64,000 bases of DNA from an uncultured Lachnospiraceae bacterium (GTDB taxonomy: Bacteria; Bacillota; Clostridia; Lachnospirales; Lachnospiraceae): the NCBI GenBank assembly GCA_902801515.1, contig CADCII010000008.1, positions 1 to 64,000 on the forward strand, written 5' to 3'. The notes under the pieces were generated by a model. That model was not told the DNA's origin, did not search any database, and saw nothing but the letters and a program-made list of their open reading frames with translations. Numbering within the stretch: position 1 is the stretch's first letter; every line of letters starts with the position of its first letter. Made by a program: the position numbers and the translations under genes. Below, piece after piece: positions 53,919 to 62,607 of the stretch.

Positions 53919-53942
53919 TTTGTCTATGGAGGAGTATTAAAT

Positions 53943-54970
53943 ATGGAAAAATTAAAAGTAGGCATCCTTGGGGCAACCGGTATGGTCGGGCAGAGATTTG
54001 TCACTTTGCTCTCCGATCATCCTTATTTTCAGATAGTGGTTCTTGCAGCCAGCGAGAGATCAAAGGGCAAGACATATGAAGAAGCAGTCGGCGGCAGATG
54101 GAAGATGGATGCTGCCATGCCGGAACTTGTAAAGAATATGGTTCTTTACAATGTAAATGAAATCGAGGAAGTTTCGTCAAAGGTCGATATGGTCTTCTCC
54201 GCTGTCGATATGACCAAGGATGAGATCAGAAGGATCGCTGGACGCCGGATGTCCCGATGGTCATCCCGGAGATCAACCTGGATCATTTCCATGTGATCGA
54301 AGACCAGAAGAAGAGACTTGGCACAAAGAGAGGTTTCATCGCTGTCAAGCCGAACTGCTCGATCCAGTCCTACACACCGGCACTTGCTGCATGGAAAGAG
54401 TTTGAGCCGTATGAGGTAGTCGCGACGACTTACCAGGCGATCTCAGGCGCAGGCAAGACCTTCAAAGACTGGCCGGAGATGAACGGCAATATTATCCCGT
54501 ACATCGGCGGTGAGGAAGAGAAGAGCGAGAAGGAGCCGCTGCGTGTGTTCGGCCATGTCGAGAATGGGGAGATCGTCAGTGCCACAGAGCCGGTCATCAC
54601 CTGCCAGTGTGTCCGTGTGCCTGTCCTGAATGGCCATACCGTTGCAGTGTTCGTCAAATTCCGCAAGAAGGTGACAAAAGAGCAGCTGATCGAGAAGCTT
54701 GTGAACTTCAGCGGTTATCCGCAGGAGCATAATCTTCCAAGCGCTCCGAAGCCATTTATCCAGTATCTGGAAGAGGACGACCGTCCGCAGGTTACTCAGG
54801 ATGTTGATTTCCAGGGCGGCATGGGCGTATCGATCGGAAGACTCCGTGAAGACACGGTCTACGACTGGAAGTTCATCGGCCTTTCCCACAACACGCTGAG
54901 GGGAGCTGCGGGAGGCGCTGTGCTGTGTGCGGAAACTCTGGTATCTCTGGGGTATATCACAGCAAAATAA
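53943..54970 (+). pseudogene. asd: Aspartate-semialdehyde dehydrogenase, interrupted by internal deletion/frameshift
   Basis: Reduces aspartyl phosphate to the semialdehyde for lysine, threonine, methionine and diaminopimelate. The N-terminal part (53943-54296) has [20 protein letters not shown] and runs to [13 protein letters not shown], then shifts frame and stops. The rest continues in the +2 frame from about 54232 with [18 protein letters not shown], the catalytic Cys in VKPNCSIQSY and the C-terminal QGGMGVSIGRLREDTVYDWK. About 20 residues, including the conserved SNNSAxR motif, are missing at the junction near 54230-54234, so this is more than a one-base error. Either the gene is broken or the assembly has a local deletion. 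AGGAG precedes the ATG. Confidence 0.85.
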
Positions 54971-55000
54971 AAAAACGAAGAGAGTACGCAAGGAAATCAA

Positions 55001-57058
55001 ATGGGGAAATCCTTATTTATTGCTGAGAAACCGAGTGTCGCGCAGGAGTTTGCGAGGGCACTCGGCGAAACTATGACCAGATGCGAAGGCTACCAGGAAT
55101 CAGACAACATGGTCGTGACCTGGTGCGTAGGCCATCTGGTATCAATGAGCTATCCGGACGCGTATGATGAGAAATACAAAAAGTGGAGTTTTGATACGAT
55201 ACCGTTTCTTCCGGAAACATTCCGGTATGAGGTGATCCGTTCCTCCGCCAAACAGTTTTCCATCGTACGAAAACTGCTCACAAGGCCGGATGTGGACAAG
55301 ATCTATGTCTGCACGGACTCCGGACGGGAAGGAGAATATATCTACCGTCTTGTCCGCCAGGAAGCGGGCGTGTCCGGCAAAGAAGAGCGGCGTGTCTGGA
55401 TCGACTCACAGACGGAAGAGGAGATCCGCAGAGGAGTACGTGAGGCGAAGGATCTGAGTGCCTATGATACCCTCTCGGACGCTGCATATCTTCGTGCAAA
55501 AGAAGATTATCTGATGGGGATCAACTTCTCCAGAGCACTGACGCTCCGGTACGGAAGGTCCATGGCCGGATTTCTGGGTGAGAAATACTGCGTGGTATCG
55601 GTCGGCCGTGTCATGACCTGTGTCCTTGGGATGATCGTCAGCAGAGAACGGGAGATCAGGGATTTTCAGGAAACTCCATTCTTCAGGGTATTTGCCAGGG
55701 CAATGGCCGGAGACATCCCGTTCCAGGCAGAATGGAAGGCAGCGGAAGGCTCGCGTTATTTCCAGAGTCCGAAACTGTACAGAGAGAACGGTTTTAAAGA
55801 GAGAAAAGATGCTGTCTGTCTGATCGAAGAGGTCAAGGCAGGCGTGAAAGATCCGGGACCATGGGAAGCCAGTGTATCTTCGAATGAGAAGAAAAAAGAG
55901 AAGAAGAATCCTCCTCTTCTCTATAATCTTGCAGAACTGCAGAATGACTGCAGCAGGATGTTCCACATCAGTCCGGACCAGACACTGAATATAGCGCAGG
56001 AACTCTATGAGAAGAAGCTGACCACCTATCCCAGGACGGATGCAAGAGTTCTCTCGACAGCAATCTCCAAAGAGATCCATAAAAACATATCCGGTCTTCT
56101 AAGTTTCCAGAATGCTGCTCCATTTGCCAGAGAGGCACTTGATGCAGGGAAATGGAAGACGATCGCCCGGACGAAATATGTGAATGATTCCCAGATCACG
56201 GATCACTATGCGATCATTCCGACAGGACAGACAGGTGCTTTGAAAGGCCTGTCCTCCACAAGCTTCGGCGTATACTGTCAGATCGTAAAGAGATTCCTTG
56301 GCATATTCTATCCGCCGGCGGAATACCGCAGGATCAGCCTGACACTGGAAAGAGAGGGGGAGAAGTTCTTCTCTACAATCAGGATCCTTGAGAAAGAGGG
56401 CTATCTTGCTGTCATGAAGAAACCGGATAACAAGGACGAATCCGGAAGTCCGTCAACAGACACAGATTCGGACAGCAAAGACAGTCAGGAAAATGAATCT
56501 GAAAGCAATCCGCTCCTGCTTGCGCAGCTGGAGAAACTGCGCAAGGGTGATATTGTTCCCCTGACCGGATTCGAGATCCGGGAAGGAAAGACTTCCCCTC
56601 CGAAGCGGTACAATTCGGGATCTATGATCCTTGCAATGGAGAACGCAGGCCAGCTGATCGAGGATGAGGAACTGAGAGAACAGATACGGTCCTCGGGCAT
56701 CGGAACCAGCGCTACCAGGGCAGAGATCCTGAAAAAGCTTGTGAAAAACAGATACATTTCCCTGAATAAGAAGACGCAGATCCTGACGCCGACCCTGATG
56801 GGGGAGATGATCGTGGATGTAGTCAGGTGCAGTATCCGGCCGCTCCTGAGTCCTGCGTTTACCGCAAGCTGGGAGAAGGGGCTCAACTATGTAGTGGACG
56901 GTTCGGTTACGTCCGGCGACTATATGGCTAAACTTGAAGATTACGTGGCAAAATACACCAATCAGGTAAAAGCGACGGATAACCAGGAACAGATGATTCC
57001 AATGTACCGTTACGCTTCACAGTTTTACAAAAAGAAACAAGTAAAAAACAGGAGGTAG
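55001..57058 (+). CDS. topB: DNA topoisomerase III
   Basis: A type IA topoisomerase that decatenates single-stranded junctions. It has 685 residues. The TOPRIM domain begins LFIAEKPSVAQEFARALG with the Asp-rich VCTDSGREGEYIYRL; the catalytic Tyr is in LTTYPRTDARVLS; GIGTSATRAEILKKLV marks the C-terminal core. An acidic Ser/Asp-rich linker (about 56440-56510, residues 480-505) interrupts the core, and there is no C-terminal zinc-finger region, as in short Firmicute TopB. It starts 30 bp after asd and is followed 7 bp later by the hexapeptide protein. Confidence 0.95.
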   Translation: MGKSLFIAEKPSVAQEFARALGETMTRCEGYQESDNMVVTWCVGHLVSMSYPDAYDEKYKKWSFDTIPFLPETFRYEVIRSSAKQFSIVRKLLTRPDVDKIYVCTDSGREGEYIYRLVRQEAGVSGKEERRVWIDSQTEEEIRRGVREAKDLSAYDTLSDAAYLRAKEDYLMGINFSRALTLRYGRSMAGFLGEKYCVVSVGRVMTCVLGMIVSREREIRDFQETPFFRVFARAMAGDIPFQAEWKAAEGSRYFQSPKLYRENGFKERKDAVCLIEEVKAGVKDPGPWEASVSSNEKKKEKKNPPLLYNLAELQNDCSRMFHISPDQTLNIAQELYEKKLTTYPRTDARVLSTAISKEIHKNISGLLSFQNAAPFAREALDAGKWKTIARTKYVNDSQITDHYAIIPTGQTGALKGLSSTSFGVYCQIVKRFLGIFYPPAEYRRISLTLEREGEKFFSTIRILEKEGYLAVMKKPDNKDESGSPSTDTDSDSKDSQENESESNPLLLAQLEKLRKGDIVPLTGFEIREGKTSPPKRYNSGSMILAMENAGQLIEDEELREQIRSSGIGTSATRAEILKKLVKNRYISLNKKTQILTPTLMGEMIVDVVRCSIRPLLSPAFTASWEKGLNYVVDGSVTSGDYMAKLEDYVAKYTNQVKATDNQEQMIPMYRYASQFYKKKQVKNRR

Positions 57059-57065
57059 ATCTATC

Positions 57066-57737
57066 ATGGAACAGTGTTTAATTGAGAATCTTTATGATCT
57101 TAGCGGAACGATCGCGGCAGATCTGTTTGAAGGATTAAAATATCCGTGGGAGGCTCTGCCTCTGATCGGGGATTATATCAAGAAGATCGGTCCCTCACTT
57201 GACCCCGGAGTCTATGAGCAGAAGGGCGAGAATATCTGGATCGCAAAAAGCGCGACAATCGCTCCGAGCGCATCTATAACAGGCCCCTGCATCATCTGCC
57301 CGGGCGCGACGCTTCGCCAGTGTGCATTTGTCCGCGGCAACGCCATCGTCGGAGAAGGCGCGACCGTAGGAAACTCAACCGAGCTCAAGAACGTTATCCT
57401 GTTCAAAGACTGTGAGGTTCCGCATTACAATTATGTAGGCGATTCAATCCTCGGCATCAAAGCTCATATGGGAGCCGGAGCCATCACCTCGAATGTGAAG
57501 GCAGACCGCAAGAACGTAGTCGTCAAGGACGGCGACAGAAAATATGAGACAGGTCTTCGGAAGTTCGGCGCCATGCTGGGCGACCATGTGGAAGTCGGCT
57601 GCAACAGCGTGCTGAATCCCGGAACTGTCGTCGGACGCTGGAGCAATATCTATCCGCTGAGCATGGTGAGAGGAGTTGTCCCGGAACACCATATCTATAA
57701 GAGCAAAACCGAGATCGTTGTAAAGAGAGAAGATTAA
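57066..57737 (+). CDS. Left-handed beta-helix (hexapeptide-repeat) sugar-phosphate acyltransferase-like protein
   Basis: A 223-residue protein. After about 60 residues of helical N-terminus, an isoleucine-patch hexapeptide repeat region runs from IWIAKSATIAPSASITGPC through GAITSNVKADRKNVVVK to VGCNSVLNPGTVVGRWSNIY. It resembles the C-terminal half of GlmU and related UDP-GlcNAc pyrophosphorylase-like proteins but has no nucleotidyltransferase domain. An acetyl- or acyltransferase role is inferred; the substrate is unknown. An AGGAGG site precedes the ATG. Confidence 0.82.
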   Translation: MEQCLIENLYDLSGTIAADLFEGLKYPWEALPLIGDYIKKIGPSLDPGVYEQKGENIWIAKSATIAPSASITGPCIICPGATLRQCAFVRGNAIVGEGATVGNSTELKNVILFKDCEVPHYNYVGDSILGIKAHMGAGAITSNVKADRKNVVVKDGDRKYETGLRKFGAMLGDHVEVGCNSVLNPGTVVGRWSNIYPLSMVRGVVPEHHIYKSKTEIVVKRED

Positions 57738-57743
57738 TAGTTA

Positions 57744-57770
57744 CAGCCTTTCAGGTTTCCTGAAAGGCTG
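57744..57770 (+). repeat. Hairpin just before parE
   Basis: CAGCCTTTCAGG (57744-57755) / CCTGAAAGGCTG (57759-57770) is a perfect 12-bp stem with a 3-nt loop, 20 bp before the parE start. No T-run follows. Confidence 0.65.
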
Positions 57771-57790
57771 TCTGCAGGTAAGGAAACTAT

Positions 57791-59716
57791 ATGGCAGCCA
57801 AGAAAGCATACAATGCAGATTCGATCACCGTTCTGGAGGGACTGGACGCAGTCCGCAAAAGACCGGGAATGTATATCGGAAGTACCTCCCGCAAGGGACT
57901 CAACCACCTGGTCTATGAGATCGTCGACAACTCCGTCGACGAACATCTTGCAGGCTACTGCAGTGAGATCCATGTGACACTCAATGACGACGGCAGCGCC
58001 ACCATCTCTGATAACGGGCGCGGTATCCCTGTCGGCATGCATAAGCAGGGAGTGTCTGCGGAACGTGTCGTCTTCACGACACTTCACGCAGGCGGAAAAT
58101 TTGACAACAATGCCTACCGTACATCCGGAGGTCTTCACGGCGTCGGCTCCTCAGTAGTCAACGCCCTGTCGGCCTGGATGGATGTACAGGTCTTTCTGGA
58201 CGGCAATATCTACCATGACCGTTATAAGAAGGGCAAGCCCGACCTGAAACTTGAGAACGGGCTTCTCCCGGTCATCGGAAGGACAAGGGTCACAGGAACG
58301 AAGATCTCATTTCTTCCTGATGATACCATCTTCACGCAGACGACCCGTTTCTCATCAGGCGACATCAAAAACCGTCTGCATGAAACTGCCTACCTGAACC
58401 CGGATCTCACCATCATCTTCAGGGATGACAGAGAGGGGCGGGACGAAGAGATCTCTTTCCACGAACCGGAAGGCATCCTTGGTTTCATCAAAGACCTGAA
58501 CCGCAAGAAAGAGCCTGTGTGCGATCCGATCTACATAAAAGGAGAGAGCGACAGTATCATCGTTGAGCTGGCTGTCCAGTATGTAAATGAATTCCACGAG
58601 AATGTTCTGGGATTCTGCAACAATATCTTCAACGCGGAAGGCGGCACCCATCTGACCGGATTCAAGACAGCGTTCACCACTGTCATGAATACCTATGCAA
58701 GGGAACTGGGCATCCTGAAGGAAAAAGACCAGAACTTCACCGGCGCTGACATCCGGAATGGAATGACTGCGGTCATTTCGATCCGTCACCCGCAGCCTTC
58801 ATTTGAAGGGCAGACCAAGACCAAACTGGATAACGCGGATGCTGCCAAAGCAGTTGCTAAAGTGACAGCTGACGAGATTGTGAGATTCTTCGACAAGAAC
58901 CTCACTGTACTCAAGGATGTACTTGGCTGCGCAGAGAAGGCTGCCAAGATCCGCAAGACAGAAGAGAAAGCAAAGACCAACCTGCTGACAAAGCAGAAAT
59001 ACTCATTTGACTCCAACGGAAAGCTGGCAAACTGTGAGAGCCGCGATCCGAAGAAATGCGAGATCTTCATCGTAGAGGGAGACTCCGCCGGCGGATCCGC
59101 CAAGACCGCCCGCGACCGCAGCTACCAGGCCATACTGCCCATCCGCGGCAAGATCCTGAATGTCGAGAAGGCTTCGATTGACAAGATCCTTGCCAACGCC
59201 GAGATCAAGACCATGATCAATTCATTTGGCTGCGGTTTCTCGGAAGGATACGGCAATGACTTTGATATCTCGAAACTTCGGTATGACAAGATCATCATCA
59301 TGGCCGACGCCGACGTGGACGGAGCCCATATCTGCACGCTTCTGCTGACACTGTTTTACAGATTCATGCCGGACCTGATCTATGAAGGGCATGTCTATAT
59401 CGCCATGCCTCCGCTGTACAAGGCGATCCCGTCAAAGGGAAATGAAGAATACCTGTACGATGACGACGCTCTGGCAGTATACAGGAAGAAACATAAAGGG
59501 CCGTTTACCCTGCAACGGTACAAGGGTCTTGGAGAAATGGACCCGGACCAGCTGTGGGAGACAACACTGAATCCGGAGACGAGAACCATGCGCAGGGTGG
59601 AGATCGAAGACGGCCGCGCAGCAAGCGATGTGACTGAGCTTCTGATGGGCTCGGAAGTTCCGCCCCGCAAAGACTTTATCTATGAACATGCCCGCGATGC
59701 CGCGCTTGATGTGTGA
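57791..59716 (+). CDS. parE: DNA topoisomerase IV subunit B (ParE-type; GyrB family)
   Basis: The ATPase subunit of a type II topoisomerase. It has 641 residues. The GHKL ATPase has EIVDNSVDEHLAGYC, GRGIPVGMHKQ and GGLHGVGSSVVNALS; the transducer has QTKTKLDN; the TOPRIM has FIVEGDSAGGSAKTARDR with metal-binding ADVDGAHICTLLL. Pairing with a short A subunit 12 bp downstream favours topoisomerase IV over gyrase; gyrase proper is likely elsewhere in the genome. The DxD and EGDSAGG motifs are intact. Confidence 0.9.
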   Translation: MAAKKAYNADSITVLEGLDAVRKRPGMYIGSTSRKGLNHLVYEIVDNSVDEHLAGYCSEIHVTLNDDGSATISDNGRGIPVGMHKQGVSAERVVFTTLHAGGKFDNNAYRTSGGLHGVGSSVVNALSAWMDVQVFLDGNIYHDRYKKGKPDLKLENGLLPVIGRTRVTGTKISFLPDDTIFTQTTRFSSGDIKNRLHETAYLNPDLTIIFRDDREGRDEEISFHEPEGILGFIKDLNRKKEPVCDPIYIKGESDSIIVELAVQYVNEFHENVLGFCNNIFNAEGGTHLTGFKTAFTTVMNTYARELGILKEKDQNFTGADIRNGMTAVISIRHPQPSFEGQTKTKLDNADAAKAVAKVTADEIVRFFDKNLTVLKDVLGCAEKAAKIRKTEEKAKTNLLTKQKYSFDSNGKLANCESRDPKKCEIFIVEGDSAGGSAKTARDRSYQAILPIRGKILNVEKASIDKILANAEIKTMINSFGCGFSEGYGNDFDISKLRYDKIIIMADADVDGAHICTLLLTLFYRFMPDLIYEGHVYIAMPPLYKAIPSKGNEEYLYDDDALAVYRKKHKGPFTLQRYKGLGEMDPDQLWETTLNPETRTMRRVEIEDGRAASDVTELLMGSEVPPRKDFIYEHARDAALDV

Positions 59717-59728
59717 GGATGACAAGAT

Positions 59729-61969
59729 ATGCCTAATGAAGTAATTCAGACTGAATATGCGGAGATCATGCAGAAGTCATATATTGACTATGCAATGAGT
59801 GTTATCGTCGCAAGAGCGCTTCCTGATGTAAGAGACGGCCTGAAACCGGTCCAGAGAAGGACGCTGTATGACATGCATGAGCTTGGTATCCGCTGGGACA
59901 GGCCTTACAGAAAGTCTGCCAGGATCGTCGGTGATACGATGGGTAAATACCATCCGCACGGCGACAGTTCCATATACGGTGCTCTGGTCGTTCTTGCCCA
60001 GGACTTCAAGATGGGACTTCCGCTGGTAGACGGCCACGGAAACTTCGGGTCCATTGAAGGAGACGGGGCTGCGGCAATGCGTTATACCGAAGCCAGACTC
60101 CAGAAGATCACACAGGAAGCATTCCTCAGTGACCTTGACAAAGGGGTCGTGGACTTCGTACCTAACTTTGACGAGACTGAGAAAGAGCCGTCGGTCCTTC
60201 CTGCCCGTATCCCGAACCTTCTTGTAAACGGTTCGGAAGGAATCGCTGTAGGTATGGCGACTTCCATACCGCCTCATAATCTCGGAGAGGTCATCGACGC
60301 AGTCGTTGCGCTGATTCGGGACAGTTCCCTGACCAGTGAAGACCTTATGAAATATATCAAGGGGCCTGACTTTCCGACCGGGGGGATCATTGTAAATGAG
60401 TCCGAGCTTCCTCAGATCTACAGTACCGGTTCAGGCAAGATCAAGGTGCGCGGAAGGGTAACGGTTGAGAAGATCCCGAGGACAGACCGAAAGAGACTCG
60501 TTGTCACTGAGATTCCCTACACCATGATCGGTGCCGGGATCGGCAAGTTCCTCAATGACGCCGCGGCTCTTGCAGACAGCAAACTCGGAAGCGATATCTC
60601 TGATATATCGAACCAGTCTTCCAAGGAAGGCATACGAATAGTCCTGGAACTTCGAAAAGGAGCGGATCCGGATTATATCGAGAAACTGCTCTATAAAAAG
60701 ACCCGCCTGGAAGATACTTTCGGCGTCAACATGCTTGCCGTATCGGACGGAAGGCCGGAGACTCTGTCTCTTCATGACATTCTGGAGGCTCATATCGACT
60801 TCCAGTTTGAAGTTACCACAAGGAAGTATCAGAGCATGCTCGATTCCGAGCTGCAGAAGAAAGAGATCCAGGAAGGCCTGATCCGTGCAGTTGATGTGAT
60901 CGACCTGATCATTGAGATCCTTCGCGGCTCCAAAGACCGGACCATGGCCAAGAACTGTCTCGTCTACGGCACAACAGACGGAATCAGGTTCAAGTCCCGC
61001 AAGTCAAAGAGCGATGCCGCGAAGCTCCGCTTTACCGACGCGCAGGCTTCCGCGATCCTTGAGATGCGTCTCTATAAACTGATCGGACTGGAGATCGACG
61101 CACTCACTGCTGAATACGAAGAGACTGTCAAAAAGATTGAAAAGTACACAGATATCCTGAACAATTATTCCTCCATGGCGAACGTGATCGTTGAGCAGCT
61201 GGAAGATTTCAGGAAGCAGTATGCGACAGACAGAAAGACTCAGATCACTGAGGCGGAAGCTGTCGTTCTGGAAGAGAAGAAGGCGGAGGCATTCCCTGTT
61301 GTCTTCCTGATGGACCGTTTCGGCTATGCGCGTACGATCGACGAGAGTGTCTATGAGAAGAACAGGGATGCAGCAGATGAGGAGAACAGGATCGTACTTC
61401 ACTGCATGAGTGATTCCAGGCTCTGTGTGTTTACCGACACCGGCAAGCAGCACATCCTCAAAGCAGAGAAGGTACCGCACGGCAAATTCCGTGACAAGGG
61501 AACGCCGATCGACAATCTGTGTAATTATGACTCATCGGAAGAGACCTATCTTCAGGTATACAGCCTTGATGAGATAAAGACACAGAAACTGCTCTTTACG
61601 ACAGCGCACGGCTTTGTCAAGGCAGTTGAAGGATCCGAATTTGACGTTGCGAAGCTGACTGTCGCAGCCACGAAGCTGGAAGAAGGCGACCGTCTTGTCG
61701 ACGTCCATCCGGTTCATTTCCAGACCAGCATGGTCATTGCTACCAGAAACAATTACCTGCTCCGGACACAGGAAGAATCCATTCCGGTTCAGAAGAAGGG
61801 AGCAAGAGGTGTCTACGGCATCAGGCTGACTTCCGGGGATGAGGTTGACAAAGTGTACTATCTGGAGGACGGAGCCCCGACAGAGGTAGAAATCTCAGGC
61901 AAAACGGTATCACTTAACCGTCTCCACATAGCAGAACGCGGCGGAAAGGGCACAAAACTTCGCAAATAA
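59729..61969 (+). CDS. parC: DNA topoisomerase IV subunit A (ParC-type; GyrA family)
   Basis: The DNA-cleaving subunit. It has 746 residues, shorter than a usual GyrA (over 800). The N-terminal breakage-reunion domain has KPVQRRTLYDMHELG, HPHGDSSIYGALVVLAQDF and the catalytic Tyr in AAAMRYTEARLQKI. A coiled-coil arm follows. The C-terminal beta-pinwheel is reduced, with only a degenerate GyrA-box-like segment, QKKGARGVYGIRL, which fits ParC. It is co-transcribed with parE. Confidence 0.92.
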   Translation: MPNEVIQTEYAEIMQKSYIDYAMSVIVARALPDVRDGLKPVQRRTLYDMHELGIRWDRPYRKSARIVGDTMGKYHPHGDSSIYGALVVLAQDFKMGLPLVDGHGNFGSIEGDGAAAMRYTEARLQKITQEAFLSDLDKGVVDFVPNFDETEKEPSVLPARIPNLLVNGSEGIAVGMATSIPPHNLGEVIDAVVALIRDSSLTSEDLMKYIKGPDFPTGGIIVNESELPQIYSTGSGKIKVRGRVTVEKIPRTDRKRLVVTEIPYTMIGAGIGKFLNDAAALADSKLGSDISDISNQSSKEGIRIVLELRKGADPDYIEKLLYKKTRLEDTFGVNMLAVSDGRPETLSLHDILEAHIDFQFEVTTRKYQSMLDSELQKKEIQEGLIRAVDVIDLIIEILRGSKDRTMAKNCLVYGTTDGIRFKSRKSKSDAAKLRFTDAQASAILEMRLYKLIGLEIDALTAEYEETVKKIEKYTDILNNYSSMANVIVEQLEDFRKQYATDRKTQITEAEAVVLEEKKAEAFPVVFLMDRFGYARTIDESVYEKNRDAADEENRIVLHCMSDSRLCVFTDTGKQHILKAEKVPHGKFRDKGTPIDNLCNYDSSEETYLQVYSLDEIKTQKLLFTTAHGFVKAVEGSEFDVAKLTVAATKLEEGDRLVDVHPVHFQTSMVIATRNNYLLRTQEESIPVQKKGARGVYGIRLTSGDEVDKVYYLEDGAPTEVEISGKTVSLNRLHIAERGGKGTKLRK

Positions 61970-61991
61970 GAAGGAAAATTCCGAAAAACCC

Positions 61992-62020
61992 TTGTATTTA
62001 CTGCATTTCAGTGGTAGTAT
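61992..62020 (+). promoter_or_regulatory. Promoter of rimP-nusA
   Basis: TTGTAT (61992-61997), 17 bp and TAGTAT (62015-62020) lie between parC and rimP. Confidence 0.5.
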
Positions 62021-62045
62021 ACATACGAATTTGATACTGATGATA

Positions 62046-62078
62046 AGAAGAACGGGCCGAAAAAGCCCGTTCTTCTTC
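62046..62078 (+). repeat. Leader hairpin before rimP
   Basis: AAGAAGAACGGGC (62046-62058) / GCCCGTTCTTCTT (62066-62078) is a perfect 13-bp stem with a 7-nt loop, ending 20 bp before the rimP start. It could end parC transcription or, as it lies after the promoter, act in the leader of the rimP-nusA operon. Confidence 0.65.
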
Positions 62079-62097
62079 CATGTGTAAGAGGAGATCT

Positions 62098-62562
62098 ATG
62101 AACCGAAGCGAGTACGAGAGCAGAACGGAAGCTCTGGTCCTTCCGATCCTGGAAGAGAGGGGCTGGGAACTGGTCGACGTCGAGTTTGTGAAAGAAGGGA
62201 GCACCTGGTATCTGCGTGCTTACATTGACAAACCGGGCGGTATCACTGTGGATGACTGCGAGGTCGTGAGCCGGGCGCTTGAGGCGAAACTGGACAGTGA
62301 AAATTTCATTTCCGAGGCTTACATCCTTGAAGTTTCTTCTCCGGGTCTGGGGCGTGCCATTAAGAAAGATAAAGATTACGTCCGCAACGAAGGAAAAGAG
62401 ATCGAGCTTCGGCTCTACAAACCATTTGAACACAGCAAGGAATTCAGGGGAGTCCTGAAGTGCTGGGACGCAGACAGTATTACGATCACTGTCGATGATG
62501 AAAGAGATCTTGTATTTGCCAGGAAAGACCTCGCGCTTGTACGCGAAGCGTTTGACTGGTGA
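62098..62562 (+). CDS. rimP: Ribosome maturation factor RimP
   Basis: Helps assemble the 30S subunit. The 154-residue protein has the two-domain RimP fold: an N-terminal alpha/beta domain (RGWELVDVEFVKEGSTWYLR, YIDKPGGITVDDCEVVSRAL, LEVSSPGLGRAI) and a C-terminal SH3-like barrel (VDDERDLVFARKDLALVREA). ATG 62098 follows GAGGAG; the frame extends 18 bp upstream. rimP-nusA-ylxR is the standard Gram-positive order. Confidence 0.96.
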   Translation: MNRSEYESRTEALVLPILEERGWELVDVEFVKEGSTWYLRAYIDKPGGITVDDCEVVSRALEAKLDSENFISEAYILEVSSPGLGRAIKKDKDYVRNEGKEIELRLYKPFEHSKEFRGVLKCWDADSITITVDDERDLVFARKDLALVREAFDW

Positions 62563-62607
62563 ATCTGATAATAAAAAAGCCGTATACAGGAGGGTAAAGG
62601 AAAAACA

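Noticed and set aside
53508-53942. Upstream extension of the asd frame by 145 codons
   Set aside because: It crosses the promoter and the palindromic leader and overlaps the divergent gene; asd starts at 53943 with a good RBS.
53690-53942. Lysine riboswitch before asd
   Set aside because: The conserved lysine-riboswitch core sequences are not found; only unrelated hairpins are present.
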